DNA of 64,000 nt from Amoebidium appalachense (GCA_963693365.1 CAVNZM010000002.1:9858001-9922000), one strand, 5' to 3'; counted from the stretch's first letter, positions 1 through 11,234 are shown. The notes: generated by a model not told the origin, from the letters alone. Numbers and translations: made by a program.

Positions 1-3000
1 GTGCTCAGCACATGTTGAGCATCCCCACGGCCTTGGTGAAGAAAGAGGCAGACAGGGCCTTGGTGAACATGTCGGCCTTGTTGTCAGCAGAAGCCACCGG
101 GACCACAGTGATGTTGCCCAGCAGGTGATGTTCCTTGACGGAGCAGTAGCGGACGTCGATGTGCTTGGTCTTGGGCTTAACCCCCACGGTGTCCAGCAGG
201 GCCCGGGCAGACTCATTGTCCCCATGGATGGGCACCGGGGTGGGCTCATCGATAGGATTAAGGCCCAGGTCGTCCATCACATAGTTGAGCCAGAGGGCCT
301 CGTTCGTAGCAGCAGACATGGCCACAAATTCAGCCTCAGTGGAGCTGTGGGTGGTGATGGACTGGAGCCGAGACACCCAGGACACAGGGGAGGAGTTGAT
401 GAAGAAGACATAGCCCGTGGTGGAGCGCCGGGTGTCACGGTCCTCGGCGTAGTCGGAGTCGGAGTAGCCAACAAGGGTGGGGGGGCCGGGATGGTAGACA
501 ATACCCAGGTCGATGGTGGCCAGCAGATAGCTTACAACTCTGGTAGCCATAGTCCAGTGGGTGACGGTGGGCGCATGAATGTGTCGAGTAAGGACTCCCA
601 GAGCCTGGGAAATGTCGGGGCGGGTGGTACGCGCAATCCACAGCAGGGCACCGACCAGGCTGGCATAGTCCTCCTTCTTGCTGTGGGCTGGGGTCTTGTT
701 GCTTTCACTGGCCTGGCCCGGGACGATGGGGGTCTTGGTGCCGGACATGTGGGTGAGACGAAAACGGGCAGCCAAGTCGATGATGTGTTGACGATGGCCC
801 AGACGCAGAGACCCGTCCTCCAGCCAGGTAAGAGTGTGCCCGATGAGCAGGGTAGGACGACCCAGGTCCTTGGCAGAGAAACGAGCATCCAGCTTGGTGA
901 AAAAATCGTCGATGAGCGCATCAGTGGCGGCCGTCACGGTGAAGTCATCCACGTAGGCAGCAAGGGCAATAAACGTTGGGGTCCCGGCATTCTTGATGAA
1001 CAGGCACGGGTCAGCAGCACTCACAATGAAGCCTTGGTCGAGGAGATGGTCACGGAGGGCCTCATACCACTGGCGCGGTGCCTGTTTTAGGCCGTAGAGC
1101 GCCTTGTGGAGCAAGCCGACAGCATGGGGGGCCGAGGGGTTGACGAAGCCAGGGGGCTGCTCAATGTAGATGGTCTCGTTGACGGTGCCGTTGAGGAATG
1201 CTGTGTTGACGTCGATGTGGCGCAGAGGCAGACCTTGGGCCACGGAGGTAGCCAAAACCAGCCGGATGGTAGCCAGCGCAGCCACAGGTGACTCGGTGAC
1301 GAAATAGTCCTGGCCAGGCTGCTGGTAGTTGCCAACCCGGGCCACAAGCCGGGCCTTGAAAGCAGTGACGTTGCCGACGTTGTCCTGCTTGACCGTAAAG
1401 ACCCAGCCGACCGGAATGACAGTGGAGCCATCCTCTGGACGGGGCACAAGGGTGAAGGTGCCGTTGTCTTCCAGGGCCTTGAGCTCACGGTGTGCAGCCT
1501 CCTCCCATTTCAGACGCTGGGGACTCTTGAGTGCAGCCCGGACAGTCTTGGGGACAACAATGGTGGAAGCCTTGATGGGTGTTGATGCAGGAGCCGTAGC
1601 CTGGGGGGCAAGGGGGGCCGTAGCAGCAGCCACGTTGGCAGTCGGGCCTCGACGTTGGTCGTTGTACACAGCGCCACTACGGGTCGTCCGGGGGAGCCGA
1701 TGTGCAGGCTCGGGCAGGATCGGAATGTCAATTGATCACTCGGCGCTGTCCCATTGGCTGACAGACGAGACGAATCAGATTGCTGATCATTCCGGACGAT
1801 GTGATTGGCTGGCTGATTTGACGAATCAGATGACTCCAAAAAATGATGAATTGCCGGTGCGGTCGACCAATCAGATAGGACATCACGGAGGGGGTGCAGA
1901 ATAGCAGCCTCGTCGAACTGCACGTCACGGCTGACGGTCATCTTGTGTGCTGCTGGAATCCAGACCTTGTAGCCCTTGATGTTAGGAGGGTAGCCCACGA
2001 AGATGCCCTTGACGGCACGAGGCGCCAGTTTCGGTGTATCCTGTTGATGGACGTAGCAGGGAGAGCCCCAGACACGGAGCCGGCTGTAGTCGGGAGGAAT
2101 GCCGGTCCACAGCAGGGCGGGAGACGATTGCTGCCGGTGGCTCGCGACGGGAGCATGTTGCGTATAAAAGCCGCGGTCACAGCTGCCTCGGCCCAGAATC
2201 CCACCGGAAGGCCGGACTGCTGCAGGAGTGCCCGAACCATGTCGAGGAGGGTCCGGTTCAGTCGTTCGGCAGTCCCATTCTGTTGAGGAGAGCCGGTGGT
2301 AGTGATCTGATGGCGAATGCCGTGCTCACGGTTGTAGTCCCCGAAGGCCGTGCCCATGTACTCGCCCCCCCCGTCGGACTGAAACACCTGCATGGGAACA
2401 CCGTGTTGGGTAACCGCCGCCTTGTGGTACGTCACATATGCAGCCAGTGTGTCCGACTTCTTGACGAGGGGCACGGCCGTGGTGTGGCCGGTGAATTCGT
2501 CGTGGAACGTCGCCAAGTACTGAGCACCACCGATCGCGGGAGGGAAGGGGCCGCTGATGTCGCTGTGAACCTTGGCTAGGACCCGGGGAGCTTGGCTGGT
2601 TGATTCGGAGAAGGCAACACGGTGGGCTTTGCCGAGGGCACAGGGCTCACACACACCCGGAGACTTGGCACCGCCACCCACCAACAGGCCTGCAGACTTG
2701 ATGACCGAGCGTACAGCGTCAATGCCAGCATGGCCCAGACGGTAGTGCCACGTGTTGAGGTCGGCAGTAACCTTGAGGATACGCGGAGCAGTGGTGGTTT
2801 GGGCGTCCGGGGTTGTGTCCGCGCGCAGAAGAGACACCGCCATGTGGTACAGCTTGGTGCCGACAGCCGAGCCGGTGGCCAGAATTTGATCGCCGTAGCA
2901 CAACTTAACGCCGCCGCCGGTGTCAAAGCGGGGTAAAACGCCGTTGGTAGATGCCGGAACACACTGATGAGAGTGTCGGGGATGGAGGGCACGAGAGTAC

Positions 3001-3026
3001 ACCGTCAGCTGATGCACCGCAGTAAC
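1..3026 (-). mobile_element. Ty1/copia element X, 3' half (copy A), cut by the window edge
   Basis: On the minus strand this reads integrase, reverse transcriptase and RNase H in copia order, nearly identical to the intact order in the element at 3,027-8,907. It lacks gag and protease: it starts abruptly at 3,026 with GTAAC read on the plus strand, directly against the LTR that begins at 3,027. Its missing 5' part is the fragment at 8,143-10,053, which stops at the same GTTAC. Its own 3' LTR must lie left of position 1, because the window opens near the end of its coding region. Confidence 0.93.
5..3017 (-). pseudogene. Copia pol fragment (integrase-RT-RNase H), frameshifted
   Basis: Visible motifs, in order along the minus strand: the zinc-binding HYRLGH...CEPC region, the integrase core with SDGGGEY and the NGTAERLNR glutamate, RT motifs including YVDD, and RNase H with YSDSDYAEDRDTRRS and SSTEAEF. 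Comparison with the sister copy shows two single-base deletions, near 2,131 (loss of one C in the integrase C-terminal part) and near 1,727 (loss of one G between integrase and RT). These split the frame into three pieces, so it is not expected to make a working polyprotein. The RT-RNase H portion itself (5-1,669) is open. The ancestral gag/protease end is absent. Confidence 0.9.
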
Positions 3027-3792
3027 TGTTGGAGTACACTGGTACTCCCGGCTAGCAATGTCTGTTCGAGAAAGTTTCTGAGCAATTGAATAATTGTTTC
3101 AACACTCACTCGAGTGCATAGAGTTTTTTGTTTACGGTCATATTCATATATGGTAGTTATATGTTTGAGCCAAAACTGTACCAATGACGAGCTTCACTAG
3201 CAACGTGCTAATTGTGCTCATTAATTAATATTCCCGGTTCAGATGATGTCATGTCTATATTTGCCACAGGATTCTATTCTTAGAGTGGTAGTGTGCTTTA
3301 TTCCCGGATATTCTCAGAATATTTTTAGTTGTGTGAAGTAAGATTTACGTTTAACTGCAATTGGTGTGTTAAACACGTTTATTTGTGTGCTTTAGTGCAA
3401 GTTAACTAGCCACTCAACGTGCACAGTTAACTTTTATATCTTTAACGACTTGTTTTCATTGTGCTCTCTTTTCGGCCATGCTGTACATGGCCCACCACCA
3501 GGGTGCACACGAGGCCACCATGAGGTGGCCAACGACTATATAAAGCAGTGCCTCCCATGTCACAAACATGGGAAGCAGAACGTTTGATTTACACTTTTCT
3601 ACTGTCGTTTTCAGTGCACAAAACACATAGACTAGTTACCCATCATACACGACACTATGTCTGACAACTTACAGTTGCAGCAACTAGTCCAACTACTGGA
3701 GCAGAGGTTGGCCTCACAAGATGCAATCATTTCTGACTTACAGAAGGAACAACGTGCACTAGAACTAGCTTCTATGAACACAATGTCCAACA
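3027..3792 (+). repeat. Left LTR of element Y
   Basis: 766 bp, bounded by the 7-bp inverted terminal repeat TGTTGGA/TCCAACA. The right boundary is set by three facts: the inverted LTR copy at 10,054-10,818 has the same ends at its junctions, the next bases form a primer-binding site, and TSD bases adjoin these ends elsewhere. It holds a TATA box at 3,537. Unusually, it contains the first ~45 codons of the gag reading frame. Confidence 0.88.
3537..3544 (+). promoter_or_regulatory. LTR TATA box
   Basis: TATATAAA lies about 113 bp before the gag ATG at 3,657, inside the LTR, so it probably sets the U3/R border. The same box is at 8,652-8,659 in the second LTR and, inverted, at 10,302-10,309 in the third. 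Confidence 0.75.
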
Positions 3793-6700
3793 GGGTTATG
3801 GGCCCCTCACGTAATGATTCCATCAAGTTCAAGGTCGACATCCCTCTCTTCACTGGCATTGATAATGATTCAGGCACGGACTACCACACATGGGCCGAAA
3901 CCATGTATGTCCAGCTTTCTGGTGCTGGTCTTCTCCACACCATCGCGCCCAGTTCGGAGCACCCGGCTACCCGTGAACAGGTCGACACTGCCCGTTCCTA
4001 CCTGTGGCAAGCACTCTCGGTTGACGTGCGTTGTATCCTAGGGTTAACACGCACCACCACACCTGCGGAGATATGGTCGGCCCTATCTGCCCACTACCTG
4101 GAGCAATCTGAGGCCAATCAGTACGACCTTATCGGGCTGTACATGAATTCTACGCCTGAACCTACGGACACCGCGACGAAATACGCCATGAAGCTCCGCG
4201 GCTACGTGCGGCGCCTGGCCGATTACGGCACACAAATTGGTGATGCTCAAGTGCTGACCAAGCTCACCAACGACCTCGGCAAGGTGCCTTACTACGAAAT
4301 GCCTGTCATTGCCTACAAGATGACACCCAAGCCTACCGTGATGGGCCTCCTCCAACAGCTACGGGCATATGAGACCAGCCACCCACGTGCACGTGTGACT
4401 ACCAGCTCCGGGCCGGCCGCCTTCACCACACGGGCTCCTCAACCTGTCATCTGCCACGGCTGCGGCAAACCAGGCCACATCAAGTCTCAGTGCCCCAACG
4501 GCAACGGCCAACACAGCAACTCTGGCAACAACCGTGCCAGCACCTACCCCAAGGGTTCCTGCGTCAACCACCCACTGTCTACCAGTCACACTACCGCCAT
4601 GTGCAAGGGGGGCAACCGTGCCAACGGCCGCAAACCTAAGGGTGGTCCCCTCCCGCCTGGGTCCTGCATCAACCACCCTGCCTCTACTACCCACACTACG
4701 GCACAGTGCAAGGGGGGGCTGCCGCTCCCCGGGCTTTCCTCATGTCTAGCAACGACTGTGGCACCAACAAGGTGCTCCTCGACTCTGGAGCCACTGACCA
4801 TGTGTGCCCCCGGCCCGATGTGTTCGTCAACATGCGTGCGGCGCCTTACTCCACGGTCCAAGTAGCCGACAAGGGTGCATGTGCAGTGCTTGGGGTGGGC
4901 GACGTGTTCTTTTCCAGCACCATCGACGGCGTTACTGCGGTGCATCAGCTGACGGATGTACTCTACGTGCCCTCCATCCCCGACACTCTCATCAGTGTGT
5001 TCACGGCATCTACCAACGGCGTTTTACCCCGCTTTGACACCCGCGGCGGCGTTAAGTTGTGCTACGGCGATCAAATTCTGGCCACCGGCTCGGCTGTCGG
5101 CACCAAGCTGTACCACATGGCGGTGTCTCTTCTGCGCGCGGACACAACCCCGGACGCCCAAACCACCACTGCTCCGCGTATCCTCAAGGTTACTGCCGAC
5201 CTCAACACGTGGCACTACCGTCTGGGCCATGCTGGCATTGACGCTGTACGCTCGGTCATCAAGTCTGCAGGCCTGTTGGTGGGTGGCGGTGCCAAGTCTC
5301 CGGGTGTGTGTGAGCCCTGTGCCCTCGGCAAAGCCCACCGTGTTGCCTTCTCCGAATCAACCAGCCAAGCTCCCCGGGTCCTAGCCAAGGTTCACAGCGA
5401 CATCAGCGGCCCCTTCCCTCCCGCGATCGGTGGTGCTCAGTACTTGGCGACGTTCCACGACGAATTCACCGGCCACACCACGGCCGTGCCCCTCGTCAAG
5501 AAGTCGGACACACTGGCTGCATATGTGACGTACCACAAGGCGGCGGTTACCCAACACGGTGTTCCCATGCAGGTGTTTCAGTCCGACGGGGGGGGGCGAG
5601 TACATGGGCACGGCCTTCGGGGACTACAACCGTGAGCACGGCATTCGCCATCAGATCACTACCACCGGCTCTCCTCAACAGAATGGGACTGCCGAACGAC
5701 TGAACCGGACCCTCCTCGACATGGTTCGGGCACTCCTGCAGCAGTCCGGCCTTCCGGTGGGATTCTGGGCCGAGGCAGCTGTGACCGCGGCTTTTATACG
5801 CAACATGCTCCCGTCGCGAGCCACCGGCAGCCAATCGTCTCCCGCCCTGCTGTGGACCGGCATTCCTCCCGACTACAGCCGGCTCCGTGTCTGGGGCTCT
5901 CCCTGCTACGTCCATCAACAGGATACACCGAAACTGGCGCCTCGTGCCGTCAAGGGCATCTTCGTGGGCTACCCTCCTAACATCAAGGGCTACAAGGTCT
6001 GGATTCCAGCAGCACACAAGATGACCGTCAGCCGTGACGTGCAGTTCGACGAGGCTGCTATTCTGCACCCCCTCCGTGATGTCCCATCTGATTGGTCGAC
6101 CGCACCGGCAATTCATCATTTTTTGGAGTCATCTGATTCGTCAAATCAGCCAGCCAATCACATCGTCCGGAATGATCAGCAATCTGATTCGTCTCGTCTG
6201 TCAGCCAATGGGACAGCGCCGAGTGATCAATTGGACATTCCGATCCTGCCCGAGCCTGCACATCGGCTCCCCCGGACGACCCGTAGTGGCGCTGTGTACA
6301 ACGACCAACGTCGAGGCCCGACTGCCAACGTGGCTGCTGCTACGGCCCCCCTTGCCCCCCAGGCTACGGCTCCTGCATCAACACCCATCAAGGCTTCCAC
6401 CATTGTTGTCCCCAAGACTGTCCGGGCTGCACTCAAGAGTCCCCAGCGTCTGAAATGGGAGGAGGCTGCACACCGTGAGCTCAAGGCCCTGGAAGACAAC
6501 GGCACCTTCACCCTTGTGCCCCGTCCAGAGGATGGCTCCACTGTCATTCCGGTCGGCTGGGTCTTTACGGTCAAGCAGGACAACGTCGGCAACGTCACTG
6601 CTTTCAAGGCCCGGCTTGTGGCCCGGGTGGCAACTACCAGCAGCCTGGCCAGGACTATTTCGTCACCGAGTCACCTGTGGCTGCGCTGGCTACCATCCGG

Positions 6701-7957
6701 CTGGTTTTGGCTACCTCCGTGGCCCAAGGTCTGCCTCTGCGCCACATCGACGTCAACACAGCATTCCTCAACGGCACCGTCAACGAGACCATCTACATTG
6801 AGCAGCCCCCTGGCTTCGTCAACCCCTCGGCCCCCCATGCTGTCGGCTTGCTCCACAAGGCGCTCTACGGCCTAAAACAGGCACCGCGCCAGTGGTATGA
6901 GGCCCTCCGTGACCATCTCCTCGACCAAGGCTTCATTGTGAGTGCTGCTGACCCGTGCCTGTTCATCAAGAATGCCGGGACCCCAACGTTTATTGCCCTT
7001 GCTGCCTACGTGGATGACTTCACCGTGACGGCCGCCACTGATGCGCTCATCGACGATTTTTTCACCAAGCTGGATGCTCGTTTCTCTGCCAAGGACCTGG
7101 GTCGTCCTACCCTGCTCATCGGGCACACTCTTACCTGGCTGGAGGACGGGTCTCTGCGTCTGGGCCATCGTCAACACATCATCGACTTGGCTGCCCGTTT
7201 TCGTCTCACCCACATGTCCGGCACCAAGACCCCCATCGTCCCGGGCCAGGCCAGTGAAAGCAACAAGACCCCAGCCCACAGCAAGAAGGAGGACTATGCC
7301 AGCCTGGTCGGTGCCCTGCTGTGGATTGCGCGTACCACCCGCCCCGACATTTCCCAGGCTCTGGGAGTCCTTACTCGACACATTCATGCGCCCACCGTCA
7401 CCCACTGGACTATGGCTACCAGAGTTGTAAGCTACCTGCTGGCCACCATCGACCTGGGTATTGTCTACCGTCCCGGCCCCCCCACCCTTGTTGGCTACTC
7501 CGACTCCGACTACGCCGAGGACCGCGACACCCGGCGCTCCACCACGGGCTATGTCTTCTTCATCAACTCCTCCCCTGTGTCCTGGGTGTCTCGGCTCCAG
7601 TCCATCACCACCCACAGCTCCACTGAGGCTGAATTTGTGGCCATGTCTGCTGCTACGAACGAGGCCCTCTGGCTCAACTATGTGATGGACGACCTGGGCC
7701 TTAATCCTATCGATGAGCCCACCCCGGTGCCCATCCATGGGGACAATGAGTCTGCCCGGGCCCTGCTGGACACCCTGGGGGTTAAGCCCAAGACCAAGCA
7801 CATCGACGTCCGCTACTGCTCCGTCAAGGAACATCACCTGCTGGGCAACATCACTGTGGTCCCGGTGGCTTCTGCTGACAACAAGGCCGACATGTTCACC
7901 AAGGCCCTGTCTGCCTCTTTCTTCACCAAGGCCGTGGGGATGCTCAACATGTGCTGA
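3657..7957 (+). pseudogene. Copia gag-pol polyprotein of element Y, frameshifted
   Basis: Gag begins at the ATG at 3,657 with a Gln/Leu-rich, probably coiled-coil N-terminus. It carries a CCHC zinc knuckle (CHGCGKPGHIKSQC, near 4,450) followed by two Cys/His-rich spacers. Protease has the DSGA active site (~4,785). Integrase has an HHCC region (~5,210-5,340) and the D, D, E core. RT (~6,480-7,150) has AYVDD, and RNase H follows to the stop at 7,957. Comparison with the sister copies shows three one-base changes: a G-run shorter by one at ~4,713-4,719, a G-run longer by one at ~5,588-5,596, and a lost T at ~6,628. Each breaks the frame. Whether they are real or homopolymer sequencing errors cannot be told here. 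Confidence 0.9.
3793..3806 (+). promoter_or_regulatory. Primer-binding site (internal initiator-tRNA-Met type)
   Basis: GGGTTATGGGCCC directly follows the LTR end. It is the exact complement of the anticodon-stem-loop segment GGGCCCATAACCC of eukaryotic initiator tRNA-Met, the half-tRNA priming known for Drosophila copia. The site also lies inside the gag reading frame (codons for NRVMGP). The same sequence follows the second LTR at 8,908-8,920. Confidence 0.82.
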
Positions 7958-8044
7958 GCACCCGTCATCAACCAACTGCGCCCTCATACTTCAAGGGGGG
8001 GAGAGAGTTGCATCCGACTGTGCAACTACGTGTACCATACTAAA

Positions 8045-8056
8045 ATTGAGTAGGGG
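8045..8056 (+). promoter_or_regulatory. Second copy of the polypurine tract
   Basis: ATTGAGTAGGGG here is identical to the 12 bases immediately before the right LTR. It may be an upstream (secondary) plus-strand primer site or a decayed duplicate. Confidence 0.4.
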
Positions 8057-8130
8057 AATCTTTATTGTCTGTATTTTGTGCACCTGAAGCACTCGAGCTC
8101 AGTTGCATTAATTCATACCACAATTATCCA

Positions 8131-8142
8131 ATTGAGTAGGGG
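8131..8142 (+). promoter_or_regulatory. Polypurine tract of element Y
   Basis: ATTGAGTAGGGG ends exactly where the TGTTGGA of the right LTR begins, the expected position for the plus-strand primer. Confidence 0.7.
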
Positions 8143-8907
8143 TGTTGGAGTACACTGGTACTCCCGGCTAGCAATGTCTGTTAGAGAAAGTTTCTGAGCA
8201 ATTGAATAATTGTTTCAACACTCACTCGAGTGCATAGAGCTTTTGTTTACGGTCATATTCATATATGGTAGTTATATGTTTGAGCCAAAACTGTACCAAT
8301 GACGAGCTTCACTAGCAACGTGCTAATTGTGCTCATTAATTAATATTCCCGGTTCAGATGATGTCATGTCTATATTTGCCACAGGATTCTATTCTTAGAG
8401 TGGTAGTGTGCTTTATTCCCGGATATTCTCAGAATATTTTTAGTTGTGTGAAGTAAGATTTACGTTTAACTGCAATTGGTGTGTTAAACACGTTTATTTG
8501 TGTGCTTTAGTGCAAGTTAACTAGCCACTCAACGTGCACAGTTAACTTTTATATCTTTAACGACTTGTTTTCATTGTGCTCTCTTTTCGGCCATGCTGTA
8601 CATGGCCCACCACCAGGGTGCACACGAGGCCACCATGAGGTGGCCAACGACTATATAAAGCAGTGCCTCCCATGTCACAAACATGGGAAGCAGAACGTTT
8701 GATTTACACTTTTCTACTGTCGTTTTCAGTGCACAAAACACATAGACTAGTTACCCATCATACACGACACTATGTCTGACAACTTACAGTTGCAGCAACT
8801 AGTCCAACTACTGGAGCAGAGGTTGGCCTCACAAGATGCAATCATTTCTGACTTACAGAAGGAACAACGTGCACTAGAACTAGCTTCTATGAACACAATG
8901 TCCAACA
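8143..8907 (+). repeat. LTR shared by element Y (right end) and the inverted gag fragment
   Basis: 765 bp, nearly identical to 3,027-3,792 and with the same termini. To its left is the end of element Y. To its right the PBS and gag of another copy continue without a break. I read this as the recombinant LTR left by an inversion between Y's LTR and the host element's 5' LTR, rather than as a tandem array. Confidence 0.85.
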
Positions 8908-10053
8908 GGGTTATGGGCCCCTCACGTAATGATTTCATCAAGTTCAAGGTCGACATCCCTCTCTTCACTGGCATTGCTAATGATTCAGGCACGGACTACC
9001 ACACATGGGCCGAAACCATGTATGTCCAGCTTTCTGGTGCTGGTCTTCTCCACACCATCGCGCCCAGTACGGAGCACCCGGCTACCCGTGAACAGGTCGA
9101 CACTGCCCGTTCCTACCTGTGGCAAGCACTCTCGGTTGACGTGCGTTGTATCCTAGGGTTAACACGCACCACCTGTCACCTGCGGAGATATGGTCGGCCC
9201 TATCTGCCCACTACCTGGAGCAATCTGAGGCCAATCAGTACGACCTTATCGGGCTGTACATGAATTCTACGCCTGAACCTACGGACACCGCGACGAAATA
9301 CGCCATGAAGCTCCGCGGCTACGTGCGGCGCCTGGCCGATTACGGCACACAAATTGGTGATGCTCAAGTGCTGACCAAGCTCACCAACGACCTCGGCAAG
9401 GTGCCTTACTACGAACTGCCTGTCATTGCCTACAAGATGACACCCAAGCCTACCGTGATGGGCCTCCTCCAACAGCTACGGGCACATGAGACCAGCCACC
9501 CACGTGCACGTGTGACTACCAGCTCCGGGCCGGCCGCCTTCACCACACGGGCTCCTCAACCTGTCATCTGCCACGGCTGCGGCAAACCAGGCCACATCAA
9601 GTCTCAGTGCCCCAACGGCAACGGCCAACACAGCAACTCTGGCAACAACCGTGCCAGCACCTACCCCAAGGGTTCCTGCGTCAACCACCCACTGTCTACC
9701 AGTCACACTACCGCCATGTGCAAGGGGGGCAACCGTGCCAACGGCCGCAAACCTAAGGGTGGTCCCCTCCCGCCTGGGTCCTGCATCAACCACCCTGCCT
9801 CTACTACCCACACTACGGCACAGTGCAAGGGGGGGGCTGCCGCTCCCCGGGCTTTCCTCATGTCTAGCAACGACTGTGGCACCAACAAGGTGCTCCTCGA
9901 CTCTGGAGCCACTGACCATGTGTGCCCCCGGCCCGATGTGTTCGTCAACATGCGTGCGGCGCCTTACTCCACGGTCCAAGTAGCCGACAAGGGTGCATGT
10001 GCAGTGCTTGGGGTGGGCGACGTGTTCTTTTCCAGCACCATCGACGGCGTTAC
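8772..10053 (+). pseudogene. Copia gag-protease fragment of element X (copy C)
   Basis: This matches gag of the neighbouring copy, including the CCHC knuckle and the protease DSGA. It ends at GGCGTTAC, exactly where the 3' half at 1-3,026 begins (GTTACTGCGG, read on its own strand). A small change near 9,172 (two extra bases against the sister copy) shifts the gag frame. At the gag/protease boundary its G-run has one more G than copy B, so gag and protease are in one frame here. Confidence 0.88.
10049..10053 (+). repeat. Target-site duplication GTTAC of the nested insertion
   Basis: GTTAC adjoins the terminal TGTTGGA of the inverted LTR. Its partner is GTAAC (reverse complement) at 3,022-3,026, adjoining the LTR that starts at 3,027. 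Together they are the 5-bp duplication expected for a copia insertion within the integrase-proximal coding region of the same family. Confidence 0.8.
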
Positions 10054-10818
10054 TGTTGGACATTGTGTTCATAGAAGCTAGTTCTAGTGCACGTTGTTCC
10101 TTCTGTAAGTCAGAAATGATTGCATCTTGTGAGGCCAACCTCTGCTCCAGTAGTTGGACTAGTTGCTGCAACTGTAAGTTGTCAGACATAGTGTCGTGTA
10201 TGATGGGTAACTAGTCTATGTGTTTTGTGCACTGAAAACGACAGTAGAAAAGTGTAAATCAAACGTTCTGCTTCCCATGTTTGTGACATGGGAGGCACTG
10301 CTTTATATAGTCGTTGGCCACCTCATGGTGGCCTCGTGTGCACCCTGGTGGTGGGCCATGTACAGCATGGCCGAAAAGAGAGCACAATGAAAACAAGTCG
10401 TTAAAGATATAAAAGTTAACTGTGCACGTTGAGTGGCTAGTTAACTTGCACTAAAGCACACAAATAAACGTGTTTAACACACCAATTGCAGTTAAACGTA
10501 AATCTTACTTCACACAACTAAAAATATTCTGAGAATATCCGGGAATAAAGCACACTACCACTCTAAGAATAGAATCCTGTGGCAAATATAGACATGACAT
10601 CATCTGAACCGGGAATATTAATTAATGAGCACAATTAGGACGTTGCTAGTGAAGCTCGTCATTGGTACAGTTTTGGCTCAAAAATATAACTACCATATAT
10701 GAATATGACCGTAAACAAAAGCTCTATGCACTCGAGTGAGTGTTGAAACAATTATTCAATTGCTCAGAAACTTTCTCTAACAGACATTGCTAGCCGGGAG
10801 TACCAGTGTACTCCAACA
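10054..10818 (-). repeat. Inverted LTR ending the copia block
   Basis: 765 bp, near-identical reverse complement of the other two LTRs, with TGTTGGA at its left and TCCAACA at its right end. The next bases, GTGGG (10,819-10,823), should be the target duplication of the outer element X. The partner should lie left of the window start. Confidence 0.88.
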
Positions 10819-11234
10819 GTGGGGTGGAGGAGAGGTCCCTTGATTCGCGGCGCGCCGAGGCCTTCAATGTGCTAGTGTTCAGCGAGATCGGCTACTCCAT
10901 CACCACGCGGTTCCTTAAGGCGTCCACGTTCCACACGCGCACCTTATTTGGCAACAAGTGGTGCTATGTGGCCGTGGCCATCACGGCCGGGCTGCAGCTG
11001 TTCCTCACGTACACCCCCCACGTCAACTCGTTCTTCTCCATGACCGGGCTGGACGGCATGCAGTGGGCGCGTGTGCTGTGCAGCATGGTGGGCGTGTATG
11101 CGATTGTGGAGATCGAGAAGGTTCTGGTAGATCCCGTGCTCATGCCCATGGTCCGCCCGATCCTCAACGCGATTGGTCGCCATACACCCGACTATCTGGA
11201 CGACCACCAGGCAGATAAGGAGAAGGAGCAGTAG
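10819..11234 (+). pseudogene. P-type cation ATPase, C-terminal fragment, cut by the copia block
   Basis: After the LTR the frame reads GVEERSLDSRRAEAFNV and continues to a stop at 11,234 (about 139 codons). SLDxxRxxAFNVLVFSEI, then QLFLTY, then VEIEKVL matches the C-terminal transmembrane domain (Cation_ATPase_C) of P2-type cation pumps. At least three hydrophobic helices are visible, followed by a charged tail. The phosphorylation (DKTGT) and nucleotide-binding domains are absent, and the frame runs straight into the LTR. So the pump gene was either interrupted in an exon or lost its 5' part. The remainder may lie left of the window. Confidence 0.75.

Larger units (their letters stand above)
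3027..8907 (+). mobile_element. Full-length Ty1/copia retrotransposon (element Y, copy B)
   Basis: Two near-identical LTRs (3,027-3,792 and 8,143-8,907) flank gag, protease, integrase, RT and RNase H in copia order. The LTRs start TGTTGGA and end TCCAACA. A primer-binding site follows the left LTR and a polypurine tract precedes the right one. The few LTR differences (for example one base near 3,065 and a T-run length change near 3,125) suggest a young insertion. It inserted antisense into another copy of its own family, with GTTAC/GTAAC as the 5-bp target duplication. The internal coding region carries frameshifts, so this copy may be unable to move on its own. Confidence 0.93.

Noticed and set aside
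125-1090. Long plus-strand frame opposite RT/RNase H (also 6,872-7,987 minus)
   Set aside because: Antisense shadow of the copia pol gene; Gly/Val-rich with no domain.
8143-8907. LTR ending before the gag ATG (shorter LTR)
   Set aside because: The inverted LTR junction at 10,054, the TGTTGGA/TCCAACA ends and the PBS all place the end at 8,907, inside the gag frame.
8143-10053. Tandem copia elements sharing one LTR
   Set aside because: A tandem array would not explain why both element halves stop at the same GTTAC beside LTR ends. Nested insertion plus inversion explains every junction.
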